Assembly (NCBI GenBank): GCA_036003845.1
Contig: DASYRX010000075.1
Span: 1-7,762, forward strand
From: DASYRX01 sp036003845
Lineage (GTDB): Bacteria > Gemmatimonadota > Gemmatimonadetes > Gemmatimonadales > Gemmatimonadaceae
Direction: 5' to 3'
DNA: 7,762 nucleotides
The notes under the pieces: generated by a model
Database searches by the model: none
What the model was told of the DNA's origin: nothing
The model's input: only the letters and a program-made list of their open reading frames with translations
Shown here: one piece after another, positions 1 to 5,739 of the stretch
Layout of the letters: every line of letters begins with the position of its first letter
How positions within the stretch are numbered: the first letter of the stretch is position 1
Position numbers and translations under genes: made by a program

Positions 1-108
1 CTTTCGCGCATCCAAGTGCACGGAGAAAGGGTGGTGGGTCTCTTTCAGCCGTTACGAAGTCTGACGTGAGTGGACACAAACTGGCGGCTCCGCTAGCTGC
101 GCGGCGCT

Positions 109-426
109 ATGACTGCTGACCTAACACCATTCGATTCCGTAGACGACAGCGACGGAAGTTTTGAGTCGTTCGGTCATGAGAACGGCGACCGTTATTGGTG
201 GCAGTCGGACCTACGCCGTATGCTCGGTTACGGCGAAGGGGATTCCTTTAACAAGGCAGTTGGTCGCGCAATCGCGGCGTGCTGACGGCGTCGGGACTCG
301 CCTACGACATGTGGGGTTCCGGCTGGACTGACGATGGAATGTTGTGAGCTCAGCGGCTTCGGTCCAAGTGCGGCTATGGCGACTCACGCCGGTCGGCACG
401 ACGAAGTGGTGGCAATTAGCCTGGTT
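109..426 (+). pseudogene. Broken DinD/BRO-N-like gene remnant
   Basis: An ATG at 109 opens a 58-codon frame that stops at 283-285. Its end (residues about 18-58) has the look of the N-terminal domain of DinD and BRO/antirepressor-type proteins: FESFGHENGDRYWW, then a DLRRMLGY core, then SFNKAVGRAIAAC. In that family the text continues for well over 100 residues, so this copy is cut short. In the same frame after the stop, about 348-426, the residues LSGFGPSAAMATHAG followed by DEVVA resemble the family's downstream LTRFACYLxAMNGDPRKPEVAA block, and the frame starting at 282 (LTASGLAYD) could bridge the gap. This suggests nonsense and frameshift decay rather than a real short protein. There is no Shine-Dalgarno before 109. 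The family name is from memory of motifs; DinD is LexA-controlled in E. coli, but its role is poorly known. Matching past 285 is weak. Confidence 0.4.
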
Positions 427-793
427 CGGAGGTGGACATTCCCTCCCTCAGGCCTAAGCGAGTTGAAGCCAGCACGAGCAAGGACGCGAGTCTTGGAACG
501 ACCGACAGGGTGCTCCGACAAGAGCGGGTAGTCACGCACCTTGGCGCGTAAGAGAGGACTCGAGGCTGCCTAACGGCGTGCAATTCTGCTGCGCCGCATA
601 TCAACAAATGCGCACATGGCAAAGAGCATGTGCGCCAACACCAGAGTGTGCGGCGTCTGCCGCAACGGCTCCTCTTTTGGCGACGTCCAGCGCAAATCGT
701 ACAGCGTCGGTTAGAGCGCGAGGACTCTCATAGCCTGCCGATCTCAGTGAGGGTTTCAGCAGCTTGGAACGCAACGGAAAACGCTGCAGAGAA
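427..793. other. No recognisable gene
   Basis: No frame here reads as a protein I recognise. The short open frames lack a Shine-Dalgarno and have low-complexity Arg/Ser-rich translations typical of out-of-frame reading in GC-rich DNA. The stretch contains one copy of the RCCTAACG motif (568-575) and a perfect inverted repeat (610-635). It is probably decayed cargo or attachment-flanking DNA of the element ending at 847. Confidence 0.5.
610..635. repeat. Perfect 9-bp inverted repeat
   Basis: GCGCACATG (610-618) and its exact reverse complement CATGTGCGC (627-635) flank an 8-base spacer. There is no T-run on either side, so it is not an obvious intrinsic terminator. It lies about 160 bases left of the tRNA 3' half, a place where integrase or excisionase arm sites can occur, but a protein-binding operator or a chance hairpin are equally possible. 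Confidence 0.4.
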
Positions 794-847
794 CTTGAAA
801 ACCTCCGGGTGGTGACACTCTTACAGGTTCGAATCCTGTGCCCTCCG
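794..847 (+). pseudogene. 3' half of tRNA-Ser(UGA), probable attachment site
   Basis: The segment begins with a typical Ser(UGA) anticodon loop CTTGAAA (794-800, anticodon TGA at 796-798) and the 3' side of the anticodon stem ACCTC (801-805). A variable arm follows, with stem GGGTG/CACTC (807-811 with 816-820). The T arm is ACAGG-TTCGAAT-CCTGT (823-839), and then comes the 3' acceptor strand GCCCTCC (840-846) with discriminator G847. CCA is not encoded. A working tRNA needs GGAGGGC at its 5' end, a D arm, and GAGGT before the loop. None is found: the bases before the loop are GAGAA and no D arm fits. It is therefore a half gene, as left by integration of an element at the anticodon-to-3' end. 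The break point is placed at the anticodon loop. Confidence 0.7.
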
Positions 848-907
848 TTAGGCGGCACCGACACGCTGACATGAGCATGTGGACAGCTCAGGGCCCCACT
901 GCATGAG

Positions 908-922
908 GCCGGTTTCGCCGGC
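908..922 (+). other. Short GC hairpin in leader region
   Basis: GCCGG (908-912) pairs with CCGGC (918-922) around a TTTCG loop. It is not followed by a T-run, so it is only a weak terminator candidate for transcription arriving from the left. The rest of 848-993 shows nothing else I can support; no convincing promoter pair was found for the genes downstream. Confidence 0.2.
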
Positions 923-993
923 TCGCGGTGTGACGATTCCTTTGTGACCCAGCACACGCGGTTCCAGTCCGGATAGTGAACGGAGGTTACGCC

Positions 994-1059
994 ATGTACC
1001 GGCCACTTCCCATACGGTTACGCCTCAGACGGGCGCAGACGCGAGCTTACTGCCGGTGA
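994..1059 (+). CDS. Possible 21-residue leader peptide before the kinase
   Basis: ATG at 994 is preceded by a strong Shine-Dalgarno, GGAGG at 982-986, with a 7-base spacer, the best in the left part of the window. The frame runs 21 codons and ends at TGA 1057-1059. Seven of the 21 residues are Arg, with rare codons such as AGA and CGA among them. Its stop overlaps a GTG codon (1056-1058) in the kinase frame as GTGA, a classic coupling arrangement. This could be a leader ORF whose translation feeds or limits kinase translation. It could also be chance: no homology can be judged at this length. Confidence 0.25.
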   Translation: MYRPLPIRLRLRRAQTRAYCR

Positions 1060-1091
1060 GGTCACGAGCTTCTATGCCCGCGAGGGGTGCG

Positions 1092-4055
1092 ATGGTGAGT
1101 GGACTGTCGATTCGGACGAAGCTCTTTCTCTTGGTGACCGGCCTGTTGGCCGCAATCACGATTCTGTACTCGTGGGTGGCTTACCGCGAGGTTCGCTTCG
1201 CGGCGCTCCACGCCACGGCGACTCGACTCAACGGCATTGCGACGCAATGGGCGCAGCTGCTTGCGATCCCGCGGCAGCAACAGCTTGCCACTCTTCGTAG
1301 GCTCGGCGACAGCGCGGCTGTTCTAGCCGTGCTTGAACACCCCGATACCGCGAAGGACAGCACCACGCTCGCGGCGCTGCGCAAGGCTTTCCCAGCAGAA
1401 CCCCAACGGCTCGCGGTTCAAATCATCTCCGCTGATGGTCGCGAGCTTGCTCGCCTCGGAGACTCCGTCACGAGTGGGGATCCGGCCGCAATGCGTCAGC
1501 AGCTCGCGGCCACAGCGCTGTCGGACACCGGGACAACGAGTGAGCTGCGCATCGTAAACGACTTCATTCTGTTCGCGTCGGCCGTGCGCCTTGCAGGTGG
1601 CAGGCAACCGCGCGGATACCTCGTTGAATGGCGCCGGCTCTCAACTGGTGGCGGCGCGACTCGGGACCAAATCAATCGGCTCTTCGGCGGCCCGGCGACG
1701 CACCTGATGCTCGCCAACACTGCGGGCGACGTGTGGACCGACCTCGCGACGCGTGTGCGGTCGCCTAACGTGGACCTATCGAAGGCCGGTGACCCGCTGT
1801 ACTACCGGCATCCGGGCGGCAAGAACGTGATTGCTGTCGCCGAACGCGTAAGCGGCACGCCTTGGACGATCATCGTCGAGTATGAGCGTGATGTGGCGTT
1901 GGCGCAAGCACGCCAGTTTCTCGGGCGCGCCGGGCTCGCGGGCGGACTGGCGTTGCTGCTCGGCTCCCTCGGCGCGGTTCTGCTCAGTGCGTCCGTCACA
2001 CGACCGGTCGCGCGCCTAACGCGCGCAGCCGAGGGCGTCGCGCGCGGTGACTACAACCAGCAATCAGGTCTAGCACCGCGACGCGATGAGCTGGGCCGGC
2101 TGGCGGCAGCCTTCGACGCGATGGTCGCACGAGTGCAGGAGTCACTCGCGGCGCGCGGCGCGAGCGAGGAGCGTTATCGCCTGCTGTTCGAGTCGGTGCC
2201 GCTACCGCAATGGGTCTTCGATCGCGCAACGCTGCGCATTCTCGCGGTGAACGAAGCCGCGATCAAACACTACGGGTACAGCCGCGAAGAATTCCTGTCG
2301 ATGACGATCCTCGATGTGCGTCCGCCGGAAGATGTCCCGCGCATCATCGAGGCCATTCGGACCATCGACTCCGCGGGGAATGGCGCTGGATCGTGGCGTC
2401 ACGTGAAGAAAGACGGAACACTGATCGAAGTCGAGACCAGTGGGCACTCCATCGAGTTCGACGGCCGCCACGCTCGCATCGCGATCATGAACGACGTCAC
2501 GGCGCGGAACCGCGCTAACGAGGCGATGCGCCAATCCGAAGAGAAGTACCGGCGGCTCGTGCGTGAAGCGCCCATCGGAGTTACGCTGTCGATGCTCACT
2601 GGACGCTTCATCCTCGTGAACCCCGGCTTCGTATCGATGCTTGGGTACGATTCCGAGGATGAGGTGCTGGCGCTGCAGCCGCATGACGTCTACGCGAATG
2701 AAGAGCAGCGACAGGCGCTTCTCGCGCGATTCCAAGAGCGCGGTCGAATCAAGCGTGAAGAGATCCCGCTGATGCGAAGGGACGGCACGCTCATAACGAC
2801 GCAGTTCACCGGCCGACTCGTTACCGACGATGGCACCGGCGAACAGTACGTCGAGGCGACGTGGGAGGACGTGACCGAGCAGCGTCGCGTGGAGCGCCAG
2901 TTTCAGCAGGCGCAAAAGATGGAAGCGATCGGGCAGTTGGCCGGAGGGATCGCGCACGATTTCAACAACCTGCTCACGATCATCATCAGCTCGAGCGATT
3001 TGGTCCTCGCCGACGGAGCGACGAGCGGCAGCGCCCGAGCCGACATCGAGGCGATTCGCACCGCCGGCAAGAGCGCAGCCACCCTGACGCGACAGCTACT
3101 GGCGTTCAGCCGGCAGCAGGTGCTGCAGCCTCGCGTTATGCAGATGAACGACCTCCTGGCCGGCACCGGCAAGCTGCTCGACCGGCTCATCGGCGAGAAC
3201 ATCGAGCTCATTACCGTGCTGGCGCCGGACGCAGGTACCGTCAAGGTCGATCCCGGGCAGATCGAGCAAGTGATCGTGAATCTGGCCGTCAATGCGCGCG
3301 ACGCGATGCCTAACGGTGGCAGACTGACGATCGAGTCGAAGAACGTCGAGTTCACCGAGGATCTCAAAGAGCACAAGGTGCTCTATCCCGCCGGGAAGTA
3401 TGTCTCCCTCACCGTGAGCGACACCGGTGTTGGGATGGACAGCGAGACTCAGGCCCGCGTCTTCGAGCCCTTCTTCACGACGAAAGAGCCGGGAGAAGGA
3501 ACCGGACTGGGACTGGCCACCGTGTACGGGATCGTTAGGCAGAGCGGCGGCTTCATTTCGGTGTACAGCGAGCGGGGCCAGGGGACGAGCTTCAAGATCT
3601 ACTTCCCGCGCGTGGACCCGGTTGCCACCCTCACCGATGAGGCACCGCGTGCGCTCAAACCGTTGGGCGGAAACGAGACGATCCTCATCGTCGAGGATGC
3701 GCCGGCTGTGCGCGGTATCATTCGCCAAGTGCTGACGCGGCTGGGGTATCACGTGCTGGAGGCGCATGACGGCGAAAGCGCCATCGCCCGCAGCGCGGAG
3801 CACAAGGGGACGATCGATCTCCTGCTGACCGACGTCATCATGCCGCGCATGGGCGGGCGGGTGCTGGCCGACGAAATTGCGAAGCAGCGGCCGGGGATCC
3901 GCGTGCTCTACGTGTCGGGGTACACCGACGACGCGATCGTGCGGCACGGCGTGCTCGAGCCCGGCGTGCATTACCTCGAGAAGCCGTTCACACCCGATAC
4001 GCTCGCCAAGAAGGTGCGCGGCGTGCTGGAAAACGCCGCCGTCAGTGGTAGCTGA
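1092..4055 (+). CDS. Membrane hybrid sensor histidine kinase (HAMP-PAS-PAS-HisKA-HATPase-REC)
   Basis: A 987-residue hybrid histidine kinase from the chosen ATG. That start has GAGGGG just upstream; GTG 1056 (GTGA overlap with a small ORF) and ATG 1074 are alternatives that add 12 or 6 residues. Order of parts: TM helix about 11-31; a periplasmic sensor of about 245 residues, cache-like at a guess; TM about 280-302; HAMP 303-352; PAS 358-475; PAS 482-598. HisKA follows, with the H box AGGIAHDFNNLL and phospho-acceptor His622, and then HATPase with N box VNLAVNARDAMPNGG, G1 DTGVGMD, F box FEPFFTTK and G2 GTGLGLA. A C-terminal receiver (862-980) has the acidic pair in LIVEDAP, phospho-acceptor Asp914 in LLTDVIMP, and Lys964 in YLEKPF. 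All catalytic residues are present, so it should be active: autophosphorylation on His, then transfer to Asp. It has no DNA-binding domain and no response regulator gene beside it, so its output partner is elsewhere. The ligand is unknown. Confidence 0.95.
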   Translation: MVSGLSIRTKLFLLVTGLLAAITILYSWVAYREVRFAALHATATRLNGIATQWAQLLAIPRQQQLATLRRLGDSAAVLAVLEHPDTAKDSTTLAALRKAFPAEPQRLAVQIISADGRELARLGDSVTSGDPAAMRQQLAATALSDTGTTSELRIVNDFILFASAVRLAGGRQPRGYLVEWRRLSTGGGATRDQINRLFGGPATHLMLANTAGDVWTDLATRVRSPNVDLSKAGDPLYYRHPGGKNVIAVAERVSGTPWTIIVEYERDVALAQARQFLGRAGLAGGLALLLGSLGAVLLSASVTRPVARLTRAAEGVARGDYNQQSGLAPRRDELGRLAAAFDAMVARVQESLAARGASEERYRLLFESVPLPQWVFDRATLRILAVNEAAIKHYGYSREEFLSMTILDVRPPEDVPRIIEAIRTIDSAGNGAGSWRHVKKDGTLIEVETSGHSIEFDGRHARIAIMNDVTARNRANEAMRQSEEKYRRLVREAPIGVTLSMLTGRFILVNPGFVSMLGYDSEDEVLALQPHDVYANEEQRQALLARFQERGRIKREEIPLMRRDGTLITTQFTGRLVTDDGTGEQYVEATWEDVTEQRRVERQFQQAQKMEAIGQLAGGIAHDFNNLLTIIISSSDLVLADGATSGSARADIEAIRTAGKSAATLTRQLLAFSRQQVLQPRVMQMNDLLAGTGKLLDRLIGENIELITVLAPDAGTVKVDPGQIEQVIVNLAVNARDAMPNGGRLTIESKNVEFTEDLKEHKVLYPAGKYVSLTVSDTGVGMDSETQARVFEPFFTTKEPGEGTGLGLATVYGIVRQSGGFISVYSERGQGTSFKIYFPRVDPVATLTDEAPRALKPLGGNETILIVEDAPAVRGIIRQVLTRLGYHVLEAHDGESAIARSAEHKGTIDLLLTDVIMPRMGGRVLADEIAKQRPGIRVLYVSGYTDDAIVRHGVLEPGVHYLEKPFTPDTLAKKVRGVLENAAVSGS

Positions 4056-4060
4056 CGCCT

Positions 4061-4078
4061 AGTCGCTCCCGCGCGACT
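4061..4078. terminator. Hairpin between convergent genes
   Basis: AGTCGC (4061-4066) pairs perfectly with GCGACT (4073-4078) around a six-base loop in the very short gap between the kinase stop and the stop of the minus-strand gene. Its right arm touches that minus-strand stop codon. There is no proper U-run after it on either strand (the plus strand continues CAAAAGAAAAAG), so termination is inferred from location more than from sequence. Confidence 0.3.
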
Positions 4079-5397
4079 CAAAAGAAAAAGAAATCATCAC
4101 CGCTGCCGCGGTTCATTCTCGGGTTCACCACGGTGCTGAAGATCGACCCGAATGTGTAGCTCATCCCCAGGTTGAAATTGATCGAGTATCCCGTGGCGAG
4201 CTGGCGACGTCGCAGCAGAACCTCCTGAAGCGGCAGCGAGCCCTTGGCCAGGTTGATCTGGTCCCGGATTCGCGATACCTGTCCGAAGAAATTGAGCGAC
4301 AAGCCTTTGGTGATGCGCACGTCGATGAACCCGAACGCCGTCAAGCGATTGCGGTCCGTGTTGTTCAGATGATGCGCCGCCGTTAGGCTGGCAAAGACAT
4401 TGCCCCACGGCTGAACCGCTTCGGCGGCGACAACGAGCTGCTCGTCGGGGACCGCCTCACGCAGCTTTCCGAAGAGTGTGGTGTCCTCATATCGGATGTG
4501 CTTCACTCCGACCGAGTACTGCAGGATGAGTTGTCTCCGCGTCGATTGCGAGTAGGGAAACACGTCGAACTCCAACGCCGGCGCGACGCGGAGGGAGACC
4601 TTCTCGTTGAGGAACGTGGACGAATTGAGGTTGACGCGCTCACCTAACGACCAATGCTCGGTGAGACTCTTCACCATCAGGTGATTGAAGCTGGCGTTGT
4701 GCGAGTAGTCGGTAATCGTCGATTCACTGAGTGAATCCGTGACGATGAATTTCTGTTCGCTGTACTGCCCGCGCGCGTTGTTGGTGAGCTTCCAGGCGCG
4801 CGTCACTCGATTGGCGTTGAAGTTCAGCGACGCCCGTGAGGAACGCTGATTGGTTTCGCGCTGCATACCACCGTTCGTACCGACTCGGAACACCCACGCG
4901 TTCCATGGATCGCGCTGCGGACGCGCCGTCGTAACCGACGTCGTCGTCGGGGCTTTGTATGTCAGCGACAGGCCAGATGCCGTGCTCGTTCGCACCGCGT
5001 ATCGCGCCAGCGACAGCGTTAGGTACCGCAGCTGTGCGCGCCGCTGTTCGTCATTTGTATCGGTCGCCAGCGTCGTGTAGGTCAGCGTATCCGTGAGTCG
5101 CGCGAATGCGCCACGACCAAGCAGCGTGAGCGTGTACGCGTTGCCGCCTGCGCTGGTGTTCTCGGACGTGACGATCACGTGTACGTCCGACGCTTCGCGA
5201 TCTCGCACGAAGCTCACGTAACTCATCTCGGTCTGAAGAAAATCCTCGTCACAGAACGTGTGACAATCGATGAAGACGCGCAGTGGATGCGGCGTCGTGT
5301 CACGTGCGGGCGGATTGTTCTGTGTAAGGCTGTGCGCGGAGCGCGTCAGTGTGGCGAACGTGAGCGCCATCGTGAAAAATCGGGCCAAGGCCGGCAT
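4078..5397 (-). CDS. Exported protein with predicted outer-membrane beta-barrel
   Basis: A 439-residue protein of no named function that I recognise. The start is supported by GAGG four bases before the ATG. Residues 1-23 form a signal peptide (Arg6, hydrophobic stretch, AHS cleavage region). A Pro/Thr-rich linker leads to a conserved-looking module (about 39-98): LRVFIDCHTFCDEDFLQTE, then VRDREASDVHVIVTSE, a GG turn, then YTLTLLGRG. I associate this with uncharacterised proteins of environmental Gram-negatives that carry a CxxxC motif in this position (here Cys45 and Cys49). From about 165 to the end the chain alternates polar and hydrophobic residues in strand-sized blocks with aromatic belts. 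It ends in FFFF, with the terminal Phe expected by the BAM machinery. I infer an outer-membrane barrel of about 12-16 strands with a periplasmic N-terminal module. Substrate unknown. It is transcribed towards the kinase and stops 22 bases from it. Confidence 0.85.
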   Translation of the reverse strand: MPALARFFTMALTFATLTRSAHSLTQNNPPARDTTPHPLRVFIDCHTFCDEDFLQTEMSYVSFVRDREASDVHVIVTSENTSAGGNAYTLTLLGRGAFARLTDTLTYTTLATDTNDEQRRAQLRYLTLSLARYAVRTSTASGLSLTYKAPTTTSVTTARPQRDPWNAWVFRVGTNGGMQRETNQRSSRASLNFNANRVTRAWKLTNNARGQYSEQKFIVTDSLSESTITDYSHNASFNHLMVKSLTEHWSLGERVNLNSSTFLNEKVSLRVAPALEFDVFPYSQSTRRQLILQYSVGVKHIRYEDTTLFGKLREAVPDEQLVVAAEAVQPWGNVFASLTAAHHLNNTDRNRLTAFGFIDVRITKGLSLNFFGQVSRIRDQINLAKGSLPLQEVLLRRRQLATGYSINFNLGMSYTFGSIFSTVVNPRMNRGSGDDFFFF

Positions 5398-5441
5398 GCT
5401 ACCTCAGTGACGAGGATGACAGCGGATCGACGACGGCAACG

Positions 5442-5469
5442 CGCATAGGACACCCTGACCCGCGTCAAA
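5442..5469 (-). promoter_or_regulatory. Weak promoter candidate for the barrel gene
   Basis: Read on the minus strand, TTTGAC (5464-5469) is followed after 16 bases by TATGCG (5442-5447), about 45 bases before the barrel gene's ATG. The -10 match is poor, so this is tentative. No operator-like repeat is evident around it. Confidence 0.22.
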
Positions 5470-5489
5470 GTTGCACCTGTAGTCAGTCC

Positions 5490-5518
5490 TTGTTTCCACC
5501 TTGGGGGAGGCATATCAT
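5490..5518 (+). promoter_or_regulatory. Sigma-70-type promoter for tRNA-Ser
   Basis: TTGTTT (5490-5495) and TATCAT (5513-5518) are separated by exactly 17 bases, ending 37 bases before the mature tRNA 5' end. This is a normal distance for a tRNA promoter with a short 5' leader removed by RNase P. It may also feed gltX and the lexA-like gene if the hairpin after the tRNA is leaky. Confidence 0.5.
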
Positions 5519-5555
5519 GCGTCGCCTGCCGCCCATGATGCCGGAGCGGCGCTTT

Positions 5556-5646
5556 GGAGAGATGGCCGAGAGGCTGAAGGCACCGGTTTGCTAAACCGGC
5601 ATAGGGGTCTAAACCTCTATCGAGGGTTCGAATCCCTCTCTCTCCG
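5556..5646 (+). tRNA. tRNA-Ser (anticodon GCU)
   Basis: The acceptor stem GGAGAGA (5556-5562) pairs with TCTCTCC (5639-5645), with discriminator G5646. The anticodon stem is CCGGT/ACCGG (5583-5587 with 5595-5599), and the loop TTGCTAA gives anticodon GCT (5590-5592), which reads AGC/AGU Ser codons. A long variable arm of about 8 pairs (ATAGGGGT with ACCTCTAT, loop CTAA) is the class II hallmark of tRNA-Ser. The T arm is GAGGG-TTCGAAT-CCCTC. CCA is not encoded, so it must be added by CCA-adding enzyme, as for the tRNA half at 794-847. The gene is complete and looks functional. Confidence 0.97.
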
Positions 5647-5651
5647 TTAAT

Positions 5652-5703
5652 CGACGGGGAGCGAGGAGCCACAGTCCTGCGGCTTCCCGTCGTTGTGTCA
5701 TTT
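5652..5703 (+). terminator. Long hairpin after tRNA-Ser, before gltX
   Basis: CGACGGGGAGC (5652-5662) pairs with GCTTCCCGTCG (5682-5692), 11 pairs with one G-U, and an inner AGGA/TCCT pairing extends it. A T-rich run, TTGTGTCATTT (5693-5703), follows. It starts six bases after the tRNA. It is most likely the tRNA terminator or 3' processing structure. Because it sits 47 bases before the gltX start it could also act as an attenuator; no start codon or leader peptide for that is seen. Confidence 0.5.
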
Positions 5704-5739
5704 GCGGCGCGCGGCCTTGTCCGCTGCCGCCACCTAACG

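Larger units (their letters stand above)
1..847. mobile_element. Decayed right end of a tRNA-integrated element
   Basis: This stretch is inferred to be the right-hand end of an integrated element. What is seen: its right edge is exactly the 3' end of a tRNA-Ser(UGA) whose 5' half is absent; the DNA to its left holds no intact gene; and the only recognisable coding trace is a broken gene of a type common on prophages and islands. Known: many tyrosine integrases insert into the 3' half of tRNA genes and leave a direct repeat of that half at the far end. By that rule the intact tRNA-Ser(UGA) and any integrase would lie to the left, outside the window. Bases 1-108 contain no gene I can support. 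No integrase or transposase is visible. Confidence 0.45.

Noticed and set aside
708..847. D-arm-like GGTTAGAGCGCG at 709-720 that might make a complete tRNA with the 3' half at 794-847
   Set aside because: No GGAGGGC acceptor strand precedes it, the following bases do not form an anticodon stem, and the distance to the Ser(UGA) loop is far too long without a recognisable intron.
568..852. GCCTAAC ... GTTAGGC pair resembling the ends of an integron attC site
   Set aside because: The same motif occurs throughout ordinary genes in the window, the distance (about 285 bases) is too long for attC, and the inner region lacks the attC-type paired arms.
601..957. 118-codon minus-strand frame containing GGHRIRTCKSV
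   Set aside because: It is the antisense reading of the tRNA-Ser(UGA) 3' half; it helped to spot that remnant but is not a protein gene.
2202..2957. 251-codon open frame on the minus strand inside the kinase gene
   Set aside because: It is antisense to the PAS domains, its translation is His/Arg-rich without family motifs, and the plus-strand reading is a clear kinase.
3096..3971. 291-codon open frame on the minus strand inside the kinase gene
   Set aside because: It is antisense to the HATPase and receiver domains; long antisense frames are common in GC-rich genes.
5517..5594. Short ORF with a GGGGGAGG Shine-Dalgarno starting at ATG 5517
   Set aside because: It runs into the tRNA-Ser gene and stops in its anticodon loop, and its start overlaps the promoter -10 box; a real message here is unlikely.
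5695..5739. Upstream GTG start for gltX
   Set aside because: It begins inside the T-rich tail of the hairpin and would add residues not found before RFAPSPTG in the GluRS family.
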